15,251 bases of DNA from an uncultured Oscillospiraceae bacterium (GTDB lineage: Bacteria > Bacillota > Clostridia > Oscillospirales > Oscillospiraceae), in NCBI GenBank assembly GCA_948616425.1, contig CAPGBJ010000098.1:1-15251 (forward strand), read 5' to 3'. Below, in pieces: positions 8,493 through 15,251 of the stretch. A program made the position numbers and the translations under genes. The notes beneath the pieces are model-generated. The model did no database searches. It saw only the letters and a program-made list of their open reading frames with translations, and had not been told where the DNA came from. Within the stretch, counting starts at the first letter, position 1. Each line of letters starts with the position of its first letter.

Positions 8493-11400
8493 TCACTTGA
8501 CTGCCGCTGAAACGGCCTCCTCCCCAGCAGACGGAGCCCCCTTTTTCTTCTTCCGAGAGAAAATGTGGCTCAGATCGTCGATCACGGAGTAGTACACCGG
8601 CGTAAAGAGCAGAGTAATCACGGTGGAGATCACCATGCCAGAGATCATGGTGATACTCATATCAGACATCATCTCAGCCGCGCCCTCGGACAGGCCCAGC
8701 GCCATGGGCACCAGGGCAAGGATGGTGGTGAGGGTGGTCATGAGCACAGGACGGACACGCAGAGGGCAGGCGTGGAGAATGGCGTCCACCCGACTTTCCC
8801 CCTGTTCCCGGCGCTGACGGATGTAGTCCACCAGGATGATAGAGGCATTGACCACCGTGCCGGCCAGCATAATGAGGGCCACCAGAGAAATCATGGACAG
8901 GTCCCGTCCGGTGAGCGGCAGGGCGAACAGAGCCCCAGTGAAGGCCACGGGGAGGATCATCATGACGATCACCGGCATAAGGAAGGACTCGAACTGGGAG
9001 GCCAGCACGAAGTACACCAGCCCCAGGGCCACAATCAGGGCCAACAGCAGGTCGCCGAAGCTGTCCATCATATCCTCATAGGCCCCGGAGATGGAGGCGG
9101 TATAGCCATCTGGAAGGGTGTAGTCGGCTAAAATCTTGTTGACTTGGGCGGTGATGGCGGTGGTGTCGCCGCTGATGGTATCTCCAGTGACAGAAATTTG
9201 CCGGGACTGGTTGACCCGAATGATGTTCTGGGGGGCCTGCACCACATTTACCTCAGCTACGGAAGACAGCGGCACCGTACCGCCGAACACCGAGGGGATG
9301 GGCATGGACTTCAGGGCGTCCAGACTGGCAGCGGACTTGCCGTCCCCCCGGACCACCACGTCCAGCTCCTTATTGTTGATGGTGACGGTAGTGGCGGTGG
9401 AACCGGACAGCTCCGACCGGACGGCCCCGCCCACTGTGGCGGCGGTAAGACCGTACTGGGAGGCGGCCTCCCGGTTCATCGTGATGGTGACTTGCTCCAC
9501 CTCCTTGGCCACAGAGGTGCCCACATCCACCGCGTCTGGCAGCTGCTCTATCTGCGCGGCCAGATCCTGGGCAATCATCACCAGGGTGTCGTAGTCGTTG
9601 CCCGTGATGTCCACGCTGATGTCCGCGCCACTCCCCATCAGGGCGGTCATATCGGAGGCAGAGATGGTAATCTCACATCCGGCAATGTCTTGGACCAGCT
9701 TGCGCAGGTCATTGGCCACATCGGTACTGCTCCGGTCTCGTTTCTCCTTGTCTGTCAGCACCAGGTTGACAGAGGAGTTTTCGGGCTGTGTGATGTGGTA
9801 GATGGACTCCAGTTCCGGGACGTTTTCCATCGCGATATCCACAATCCGGTCGGCGACGGCCGCAGTGTCCTTCACCTCAGACCCCATGGGAGTGCTGATG
9901 GAAACTTGGACCATACCCTGGTCCATCTCAGGCATAAGTACCATCTTGGTGGACATACAGGCCAGGATAAATACGGCCACCAGGGCCACCGAAGCCAGCA
10001 TCCCAACCCACAGGTGGCGGACAAAGTAGCCCAGCAGCCGGGTATAGATCTCATTCAGCCGGTGGCCCAGCCCCGCCTTGCCGGCGCTGTGTCTCTGGGC
10101 CTTCTTCTCCGCCTTTTTCAGGGCGTGCTGGTGAACCTTTTTCTCATCCAGCAAAAAGTAACACAGGAGGGGGACCAGAGTGATGGCAATCACAAGGGAG
10201 GCCAGAATAAGAAAGGAGATGGTCAGGCAGAAATCGTCAAAGAGCATCCCGGCCATGCCGCCAGTCAGACCCAGGGGCAGGAATACGGCCACGGTGGTCA
10301 GGGTGGAGGCGGTGAGAGAGGTGAAGACCTCCCTGGTACCCTCCACACAGGACTCCATCCGGCTGTGTCCCTCGGCGGAGTAGCGGTAGATATTTTCCAG
10401 CACCACAATGGAGTTGTCCACGATCATACCCACACCCATGGCGATTCCCCCCAGGGACATCATGTTCAGGGTCAGGTGAAAAACATTCATCAGCACAAAC
10501 ACCGTGAGGATGCACACAGGCATGGACACGGCAATGGTAGCAGTGGCCCCCCAACGGCGCAGGAAGAGGAATACCACCACGGCGGCCAGAATCACGCCCA
10601 TAATAATATTCTGTACAGCGGCATTTACCGCCATGTTGATGTAGTCAGAGGCGGTGTACAGTACCGAGTAGCTGACCGCGCCATTGCGGGCCTGGAGTTT
10701 CGCCATGGCCTCTACCACCGCGTCGGCGGTGGATACCTCATTGGCCCCCGACTGTTTGGACACCTGAAGCACTACACAGGCAGTGCCGTCAGTCTTGGCG
10801 ATGGCCTCTGGTTCTTCGGTTTCTAAAGTCACATTTGCCACTTCAGACAGGCGGACGGTTCCCCCGGTCTGGAGGGGCAGTATCAGATTGGCCACATCCT
10901 CCACCGTCTGGAATTTGGCATCGGTGGTAACGGTGAGGGTCTGGGTGCCATTCTGCATGTCCCCCCCGGGGAACAGCAGGTTCTCCGCTGTAAGCATCTG
11001 GGCAATATAGGAGTTAGACAGACCAAAACCAGCAGCCCGGGTCGGGTCCACTTCCACCGCGATCTGCTGTTTGACGCCGCCGGAGACGGTGACCTGGGCC
11101 ACCCCGTCAATTCGCTCCAGGGCGGGGGCCACCGTGTCTTCAGCCAGGGCCTGGATGGAGGCCAGATCGTCCCCCATGAGGGCGATCATGGCGGAGGGCA
11201 TCAAATCGCTGATGTTGATATTGACAATGATGGGGTCCATGGCCCCGTCAGGGAGGGTCAGCCGGTCAAACTGTTCCCGCAGCTTGGTGGCGGCAATGTC
11301 TAGATCAGTGCCATCCACATAGGTGATTTGAATCTGACTGACCCCATCAGAGGAGGTGGAACTGACGCCGTCCACCCCGGATACCGACATAATGGCCGAC

Positions 11401-11606
11401 TCCAGCGGCCGGGTAACCAGTTCCTCCATGTCGGTGGGGGTGGCCCCGTTGTAGTAGCACATGACGATGGCGGCAGGGGCCTCCATGTCTGGGAGGAGCG
11501 CCATCTGAAGCTGGGTGGTAAAGACCACACCAAAGATGGAGATCATAATAACCGCCATCAGAGTGGTGACCTTGTGCCTGATACAGAATTTTGCGATATT
11601 ACTCAC
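8493..11606 (-). CDS. RND-family efflux transporter (HAE1/AcrB-like)
   Basis: This is the inner-membrane, proton-driven pump subunit of a tripartite exporter. At 1037 aa it has the full RND length and duplicated layout: TM1 near residues 13-32, a large extracytoplasmic porter loop, a bundle of membrane helices from about 330, and a second half restarting near HLWVGMLASVALVAVF. The TM4 motif reads GMIVDNSIVVLEN (393-405), so of the two relay aspartates of AcrB (D407, D408) only the first is kept, as D397, with N398 beside it. The TM10 equivalent is AGTVVNASIILVDYIRQ and lacks the AcrB lysine (K940). The start is GTG at 11606 with GGGGAGGG upstream, 5 bp after the adaptor stop, so it is probably translationally coupled. 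A basic C-terminal tail (FSRKKKKG) is cytoplasmic. It is last in the operon, followed by the shared terminator. The substrate is unknown; drugs, bile acids or lipids are all possible. Confidence 0.95.
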   Translation of the reverse strand: MSNIAKFCIRHKVTTLMAVIMISIFGVVFTTQLQMALLPDMEAPAAIVMCYYNGATPTDMEELVTRPLESAIMSVSGVDGVSSTSSDGVSQIQITYVDGTDLDIAATKLREQFDRLTLPDGAMDPIIVNINISDLMPSAMIALMGDDLASIQALAEDTVAPALERIDGVAQVTVSGGVKQQIAVEVDPTRAAGFGLSNSYIAQMLTAENLLFPGGDMQNGTQTLTVTTDAKFQTVEDVANLILPLQTGGTVRLSEVANVTLETEEPEAIAKTDGTACVVLQVSKQSGANEVSTADAVVEAMAKLQARNGAVSYSVLYTASDYINMAVNAAVQNIIMGVILAAVVVFLFLRRWGATATIAVSMPVCILTVFVLMNVFHLTLNMMSLGGIAMGVGMIVDNSIVVLENIYRYSAEGHSRMESCVEGTREVFTSLTASTLTTVAVFLPLGLTGGMAGMLFDDFCLTISFLILASLVIAITLVPLLCYFLLDEKKVHQHALKKAEKKAQRHSAGKAGLGHRLNEIYTRLLGYFVRHLWVGMLASVALVAVFILACMSTKMVLMPEMDQGMVQVSISTPMGSEVKDTAAVADRIVDIAMENVPELESIYHITQPENSSVNLVLTDKEKRDRSSTDVANDLRKLVQDIAGCEITISASDMTALMGSGADISVDITGNDYDTLVMIAQDLAAQIEQLPDAVDVGTSVAKEVEQVTITMNREAASQYGLTAATVGGAVRSELSGSTATTVTINNKELDVVVRGDGKSAASLDALKSMPIPSVFGGTVPLSSVAEVNVVQAPQNIIRVNQSRQISVTGDTISGDTTAITAQVNKILADYTLPDGYTASISGAYEDMMDSFGDLLLALIVALGLVYFVLASQFESFLMPVIVMMILPVAFTGALFALPLTGRDLSMISLVALIMLAGTVVNASIILVDYIRQRREQGESRVDAILHACPLRVRPVLMTTLTTILALVPMALGLSEGAAEMMSDMSITMISGMVISTVITLLFTPVYYSVIDDLSHIFSRKKKKGAPSAGEEAVSAAVK

Positions 11607-11611
11607 CGGCC

Positions 11612-12784
11612 TCAGCCCTCCCCGGAGACAATTCGAACGGCGTCGCCGTCGGACAAATAGGCCTGCCCCACAGTGACCAGCTGGTCACCGGATTTCAGTC
11701 CGGCAGTGACCTCTGTGATTCCGCTGCCTGTCAGGCCGGTGCTGATCTCCACGTAGCGGGCGGCTCCATTCTCCACCACAAAGACATATTGGATATCGTT
11801 GGTGGTGAGGATCGCTTCGGTGGGAATGACAATGGTATCTGTGGAGGTGTCGGTGCGGAAGGACACATCGGCAAACATGCCGGACAGCAGCCCCTCCACC
11901 TCCTCCGGCAAAGAGATGGCCACATTGTACAGCTTGGTCTGCATACTGGCGGAACGCTCAATCTTCTTTATCGTCCCCACCAGCTGGACACTCAGGGCGC
12001 TGATGGACACATCCACCTCGTCCCCCTCGGCCAGCTTAGGCACCAAGGCCTCAGACACGGAGACGGCGATTTCCAACCGGTCCACTCCGTCGATGACGGC
12101 CACCGGTGCGGTGGGTCCCACATAGCTGCCCTCCGCCGCGTTCAACGAGAGGATGGTGCCCGAGATAGGGGCGATCACATTGCCCCGGCTGTCCACATTC
12201 TCCAGAACGGAGGAGAGCTGCTCCACATTGGACTTGTAGCTCTGCATCCCCGCCTCCAGCTGGGCCAGGGTGGCGCTGCGCTGGGCCCGAGCGGTGTCCA
12301 GGCTCAACTCCGCCTGGTCAATCTCCAGCTGGGAGGCGGCGCCAATCTCAAACAGGGCTTTCAGGTCGCTGACATTCTTCTCCGCCAAAGCAATCTGCTT
12401 GTCAAAGATGGCGGCCTGGTCCTGGTAGCTCTGGACAGCGGAGTTATAGCTAATGTTGGCCGCGCTGTAGGAGGACAGGGTGCTTGCCATGTCCAGGGTG
12501 CACAGCCGCTGCCCGGCAGTCACTGCGTCCCCCACCTCTACATAGACCGCGCTGCACTGGGCCTGGGCCGCCACAAAGACGGACTCCTGTCCGTCAGTGA
12601 CGACCCGGCCGGACACCTTGTTCTCTGTAGAAATGGAATCTATCTTTACCTCCTGGACTTGGACAGCCACGCCGGCAGGGGCGGCATTCTGCGAGCCGCT
12701 CACATCTCCTCCAGACTGGCAGGAGGCAAGTCCGGCCGCCAGAGCGCAGGCCAGGGCAAGGGAAAGGATTCTTTTCTGCTTCAT
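11612..12784 (-). CDS. Efflux adaptor (membrane-fusion) lipoprotein
   Basis: This is the periplasmic-adaptor-type subunit that links an RND pump to its exit component. The 390-aa product begins with a lipoprotein signal peptide, MKQKRILSLALACALAAGLASC, whose lipobox LASC places the lipidated Cys at 22. A lipoyl half (about 58-100, GRVVTDGQESVFVAAQAQ...VGDAVTAGQRL) is followed by a coiled-coil hairpin (about 105-195), the second lipoyl half (VIAPISGTILSLNAAEGSYVG), a beta-barrel domain and a membrane-proximal end (LTGSGITEVTAGLKSGDQLV). At the hairpin tip, L144 and S151 match the L and S of the TolC-docking RxxxLxxxxxxS motif, but the R position is Asp (D140). The ATG at 12784 has AAAGGAG about 8 nt upstream. 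The gene lies 13 bp after the TolC-like gene and 5 bp before the RND gene, so the three are co-transcribed. Confidence 0.93.
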   Translation of the reverse strand: MKQKRILSLALACALAAGLASCQSGGDVSGSQNAAPAGVAVQVQEVKIDSISTENKVSGRVVTDGQESVFVAAQAQCSAVYVEVGDAVTAGQRLCTLDMASTLSSYSAANISYNSAVQSYQDQAAIFDKQIALAEKNVSDLKALFEIGAASQLEIDQAELSLDTARAQRSATLAQLEAGMQSYKSNVEQLSSVLENVDSRGNVIAPISGTILSLNAAEGSYVGPTAPVAVIDGVDRLEIAVSVSEALVPKLAEGDEVDVSISALSVQLVGTIKKIERSASMQTKLYNVAISLPEEVEGLLSGMFADVSFRTDTSTDTIVIPTEAILTTNDIQYVFVVENGAARYVEISTGLTGSGITEVTAGLKSGDQLVTVGQAYLSDGDAVRIVSGEG

Positions 12785-12797
12785 GGGACGGTCTCCT

Positions 12798-14114
12798 TTA
12801 ATTTAAAATACCGTGGTCCACGGCCCAGCGGTAGGTATTGTAGGCCGAGAACAGATCGTTTTCACCACTGGCCACCTTCTCCTGGGCCTCTTTCACTCGG
12901 TCCTCCGCGTCCATCAGGGCATTTTGGGACAGGTTGCCCTGACTGTATTTCAGTTGGGCAACAGAATACTTGTCCTGTTCCACGGCTAGGGCCGTTTGGG
13001 AGGAATCCAGGATCTGCCTGTAGTCCCTGACTTTCAGGTACAGGTTGCGAAAGCTCAGTTCAAAATTCTGCACAGTGTTCTCATAGTTATATTGGGCGGC
13101 ATACCAGCTGTGGCGTGCCTTCATGTACTCCAAATCCTTCGACTTATAGGTGTAGCCGTACTCTCCCCCTTGGTCGTCGTAATTTTCCTTCTCATCCTTC
13201 AGAGCTTCAGCGGCCTCATACAGGTCCCAGCTGTTGGCCTTAGCCGTAGCCAGATCCTTTTCCAGGTCCATGCTGTCTAACTCCTTCCGGGTGACGTTGG
13301 GCAGAGCGCCCAGGGAGAGCGTTCCAGTGATGTCCGCGCCGATGAGCAATTCCAGCTGCCCCTTGTAGGTATTGAGATTCATCCGCAGCGTAGATAGGCC
13401 ACTGGCCAGGGCCGCCCGCCCTGCCTGGGTCTCACGCAGCGTCATAGTGGAGATATGTCCCAACTGACAGCGCAGCTCCAATTCCTTCAAGGTCCGGTCC
13501 AGGGCAGAAAGCTGCCGCTCCAGGCCGCTTTCCTGAATCTCCATGGCCGCCAAGGCGATATAGGTGGCCTCGCCAGCCATGATAATCTGATTTTGCAGGT
13601 TCTTCAGCTGCCGGATGGTGTCGGCGTTGTCCGTTTGCATGTCGCCGTCTTTAATGGCGTCAAACTGCTTCCGAACAGCGTCATATGCCTGATCCATCTG
13701 TTCGTAGGCCAGGGTTCCAGTCTGGCCCATCTGCACCATCATCCACTGCATCTGGGCTATCTGGTTGAGCTGAAGCCGCAGGTCTTCCTTCAAGTCATCG
13801 TAGTCAATCTCCTCCAGCATGTCTATACTCTCTTGCAGCGCCATGATTTGGAGATTGTACTCGTGCATCCGCGGTTCCAAATTGTGAAAGGAGATGGAGC
13901 CCACCGGATCTGGTATGTACGTCTCAATGGGTTCGCCAGGGGGTGCGGTCTCTGTGGTCTGGCCGTTGGGTTCCCCCTCTACACTCTGCTGTTCTTTTCC
14001 CACAGCAGAGGTATCAGGCACTGTTCCGTCTCCCTCCGCCGCCAGGGTTGTGGCCCCCAGCAGAGACAGGGCCAAGGCCGCCGCCAGCAGCAGAGCAGTG
14101 GTCCGCTTTTTCAT
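12798..14114 (-). CDS. TolC-like outer-membrane-factor-family protein
   Basis: This secreted, mostly alpha-helical protein is the third part of the efflux system. The 438-aa product has a Sec signal peptide (MKKRTTALLLAAALALSLLG...LAA, cut near residue 26) and an acidic, Pro/Thr-rich spacer to about 80. Two long helical regions show the outer-membrane efflux protein repeat. The first has ELRCQLGHISTMTLRETQAG followed by LELLIG; the second has VAQLKYSQGNLSQNALMDAE followed by SGENDLFSAYNTYRWAVDHG. In TolC each repeat carries beta strands forming a barrel through the outer membrane; I see no obvious such insertion, only a short Gly/Tyr segment (DDQGGEYGYTYK). The protein may thus be a coiled-coil wall-crossing or docking part rather than a pore. 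Its ATG overlaps the regulator's stop by 4 bp (ATGA), with GGAGGA 6 nt upstream. The family assignment is good and the role is inferred from operon context. Confidence 0.82.
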   Translation of the reverse strand: MKKRTTALLLAAALALSLLGATTLAAEGDGTVPDTSAVGKEQQSVEGEPNGQTTETAPPGEPIETYIPDPVGSISFHNLEPRMHEYNLQIMALQESIDMLEEIDYDDLKEDLRLQLNQIAQMQWMMVQMGQTGTLAYEQMDQAYDAVRKQFDAIKDGDMQTDNADTIRQLKNLQNQIIMAGEATYIALAAMEIQESGLERQLSALDRTLKELELRCQLGHISTMTLRETQAGRAALASGLSTLRMNLNTYKGQLELLIGADITGTLSLGALPNVTRKELDSMDLEKDLATAKANSWDLYEAAEALKDEKENYDDQGGEYGYTYKSKDLEYMKARHSWYAAQYNYENTVQNFELSFRNLYLKVRDYRQILDSSQTALAVEQDKYSVAQLKYSQGNLSQNALMDAEDRVKEAQEKVASGENDLFSAYNTYRWAVDHGILN

Positions 14115-14764
14115 GTGCGCTCCTCCTCATATTCCTCAGCCGCCCCGCCATAGCGGAGCAGGTCCATACGTATTTTTGTCATCTCCCGCACCCGAACCGA
14201 GTGGGCCGTCCCTGCGCCTGTCCCGTCTCTGGTCGGGGCCTGCAATGTCTCCACGATGGCAAAGGCGAGCACTGCGCAGGCCAGATGAAATACTTGGTCG
14301 GCATACTCTCGGTCGCTCTGCCGCAACTTGGAGGCATCCACAGCTTCCCAGAGCGGGTCGGGCAAAAAGTGTTTGGGCCCGCCCATAAAGCTCTGTAGGT
14401 CCATCCCCTTGTTCAAAGTGAGCAGCTTAATAAATAGGGCCAACATGGGGTCGGTATGTCCTTGATGGCTAATAAATCGATCATAGGCCATCAGCGGCAT
14501 GGCAAACAAATCGCCCTTTGCCTCTATTAAAATACTGCGCAGCAGACAGACAAAATACTCCCGCATGTCCTCCAACAGATAGCGGGTCAGATCCTCTTTG
14601 TCCTCAAAGTACTGATAGAAGCTGCCCCGCGGAATACGGGCGGAGGCAATAATCCGGTTGATGGATACCTCGGCAAAACGCACTCGGGTGAGTTCTGTCC
14701 AACATGCCTCAATCAAACGCTTGCGTTTTTCCTCTGGCAACCGGAAAAATGTTGTGGTGGGCAC
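14111..14764 (-). CDS. TetR/AcrR-family repressor of the efflux operon
   Basis: This DNA-binding regulator probably represses its own operon until a pump substrate binds. I chose GTG at 14764 (reads M/V-PTTTFFRLPEEKRKRL...), giving 217 aa: AGGGAGGGAG lies upstream with GGAGG 6 nt from the start. The earlier in-frame ATG at 14812 would begin at the predicted transcription start and place 16 extra residues across the operators. The N-terminal helix-turn-helix is typical (about residues 31-57: AEVSINRIIASARIPRGSFYQYFEDKEDL). Tyr and Phe in SFYQYFEDKEDL are the family signature ending the DNA-binding domain. The C-terminal ligand domain (about 60-205) is divergent and its ligand cannot be read. 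It is the first gene of the operon and overlaps the TolC-like gene by 4 bp, so regulator and pump levels are tied together. Confidence 0.92.
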   Translation of the reverse strand: MPTTTFFRLPEEKRKRLIEACWTELTRVRFAEVSINRIIASARIPRGSFYQYFEDKEDLTRYLLEDMREYFVCLLRSILIEAKGDLFAMPLMAYDRFISHQGHTDPMLALFIKLLTLNKGMDLQSFMGGPKHFLPDPLWEAVDASKLRQSDREYADQVFHLACAVLAFAIVETLQAPTRDGTGAGTAHSVRVREMTKIRMDLLRYGGAAEEYEEERT

Positions 14765-14780
14765 AATCTCCCTCCCTTTG

Positions 14781-14811
14781 TGACAGGTTGTCGTAATGTG
14801 ACAGGATGTCA
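14781..14811. promoter_or_regulatory. Tandem operator palindromes for the TetR-type regulator
   Basis: Two 13-bp sites of form TGACA-N3-TGTCA lie 18 bp apart start to start: TGACAGGTTGTCG (14781-14793, one outer mismatch) and TGACAGGATGTCA (14799-14811, perfect palindrome). They sit between the -10 box and the ribosome binding site of the minus-strand operon and cover the predicted transcription start (about 14807). Repressor bound here would block transcription initiation. Assignment to this regulator is inferred from position and symmetry. Confidence 0.75.
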
Positions 14812-14814
14812 TGT

Positions 14815-14843
14815 ATTATACAGAAGCCCTCCCCCCGTGTCAA
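14815..14843 (-). promoter_or_regulatory. Consensus promoter of the tetR-efflux operon
   Basis: On the minus strand, TTGACA (14843-14838), a 17-bp spacer and TATAAT (14820-14815) match the housekeeping consensus at all 12 positions. Transcription should start near 14807, inside the operator pair. Such a strong promoter makes sense if it is normally held off by the repressor. Confidence 0.9.
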
Positions 14844-14917
14844 GGCAGGAAGTGTGAAACTTTTGTTAAGACATTGGAGGGATATTTAACCCACTCAATT
14901 CCTCCAAAATTTTTTCC

Positions 14918-14938
14918 GGTCTACCAAATGTCTACCAA
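14918..14938 (+). repeat. 21-bp repeat, copy 1
   Basis: This copy reads GGTCTACCA-A-ATGTCTACCAA and contains an internal direct repeat of GTCTACCA. It is identical at 20 of 21 positions to the copy at 14995-15015, in the same orientation, 77 bp away. A further GGTCTACC occurs at 15186-15193. The role is unknown; it may be a recombinase or regulator binding site, or an attachment-site remnant. Confidence 0.7.
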
Positions 14939-14994
14939 AAAAGCGGGTGAAGGCCTTGGGGGACAAGGGGTGTGGAGATGCGGAAATTTGGGTC

Positions 14995-15015
14995 GGTCTA
15001 CCAGATGTCTACCAA
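14995..15015 (+). repeat. 21-bp repeat, copy 2
   Basis: This copy reads GGTCTACCA-G-ATGTCTACCAA and differs from the first only at the tenth base (G for A). It is followed within 3 bp by the perfect CCACTTTT/AAAAGTGG hairpin at 15018-15040; the first copy has no such hairpin. Confidence 0.7.
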
Positions 15016-15245
15016 TCCCACTTTTTTACATTAAAAGTGGCGATTTTCTTTTCGTTTCCTCCGTTTCCTTGATTTTTTAGTCCCCTGCAAGGAGTGTGAC
15101 ACCGCCTTAACGGGGCAGAAATGTCGAATTGCCTCAAACATTTTGGGGAAAATGGAGAAATTCGCCGTAAAAAGGTGGCCTCCCCGGTCTACCCGACGCG
15201 GCCCTTTTTCCACTTTTTCCAGTCAATCAAAGGAGGAATTTCCCA

Positions 15246-15251
15246 ATGAGA
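15246..15251 (+). CDS. Start of a further gene, cut by the window end (possibly SLH-type)
   Basis: AAAGGAGG (15229-15236) followed 9 nt later by ATG AGA marks a strong translation start at the last six bases. Only Met-Arg is visible. The two codons would join in frame to base 1 of the window to give MR-LKRALSLTLASV, a natural signal-peptide start for an SLH protein, so this is probably the start of an SLH gene. With so little sequence, the product is inferred. Confidence 0.55.

Larger units (their letters stand above)
14844..15228. other. Gene-free, T/A-tract-rich intergenic region with hairpins
   Basis: I see no convincing gene here. The region holds several simple structures. TTGGAGG (14874-14880) pairs with CCTCCAA (14901-14907), followed by a T-run. 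A perfect 8-bp stem, CCACTTTT/AAAAGTGG (15018-15025 with 15033-15040), is followed by GATTTTCTTTTCG. CATTTT-GGGG-AAAATG is a perfect 6-bp stem at 15139-15154. A 21-bp repeat pair is listed separately. The region must contain the promoter of the gene starting at 15246, but no good -35/-10 pair stands out. Short frames here look random. Confidence 0.5.

Noticed and set aside
9144..10826. Long 560-codon open frame on the + strand opposite the RND gene
   Set aside because: Its His/Gly/Gln-rich composition is that of the antisense of a GC-biased gene, and there are no domain motifs. The opposite strand encodes an unmistakable RND transporter.
11591..13030. 479-codon + strand open frame opposite the adaptor and TolC-like genes
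   Set aside because: It crosses two well-supported minus-strand genes and their junction, has low-complexity composition and no ribosome binding site.
14874..14917. Rightward terminator formed by TTGGAGG/CCTCCAA plus a T-run
   Set aside because: The stem is only 7 bp with a 20-nt loop, and no rightward transcript is expected to reach it.
15031..15213. 60-codon minus-strand open frame ending in a Lys/Arg-rich tail
   Set aside because: It has no ribosome binding site or recognisable domain. The basic tail comes from T/C-tracts on the + strand, so chance is sufficient.
1..15251. CRISPR array, tRNA, rRNA, complete insertion sequence, toxin-antitoxin or defence system
   Set aside because: I saw no regularly spaced repeats, cloverleaf, transposase, integrase, Cas, nuclease or toxin motif on either strand.

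Overview
The window is a high-GC, GCC/GGC/GAC-biased piece of bacterial chromosome. An S-layer-homology (SLH) protein, strong AAAGGAGG-type ribosome binding sites, a glutamine-dependent NAD+ synthetase and Clostridia-style RND efflux genes suggest a gut member of the Oscillospiraceae (Flavonifractor/Lawsonibacter/Oscillibacter-like). That assignment is inferred from protein character; no rRNA or marker gene is present.

Left part, + strand. Positions 1-3753 are the body of a large secreted SLH surface protein whose first codons lie outside the window. It ends at a clear intrinsic terminator (3785-3826). A strong promoter (3912-3940) and a structured leader RNA then precede a transmembrane chemoreceptor (4057-6084). 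A GC-rich hairpin follows. Next comes a 350-bp AT-richer gap that seems to hold a broken minus-strand reading frame and a weak promoter, and then nadE (6435-8381).

Right part, - strand. One operon, transcribed leftward from about 14807 to 8447, encodes a TetR-type regulator, a TolC-like outer-membrane-factor-family protein, a lipoprotein membrane-fusion (adaptor) protein and an RND transporter, in that order. The junctions are tight (4-bp ATGA overlap, 13 bp and 5 bp gaps). It starts at a consensus promoter (TTGACA, 17 bp, TATAAT). Two near-identical 13-bp palindromes between the -10 box and the regulator's ribosome binding site are probably its operators. The operon converges on nadE at a shared bidirectional terminator (8447-8486). 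Together these genes look like a self-regulated tripartite exporter, with the peculiarity of a TolC-family component in a lineage normally regarded as lacking an outer membrane.

Right edge. About 430 bp (14816-15245) hold no recognisable gene but contain two copies of a 21-bp sequence and several hairpins. They end at a strong ribosome binding site and the first two codons (ATG AGA) of another + strand gene. Those codons would read in frame into the first base of the window (Met-Arg, then Leu-Lys-Arg-Ala-Leu-Ser). Both window ends may therefore fall at the same place in SLH-gene leaders: two paralogues, an assembly break at a repeat, or a circular sequence.
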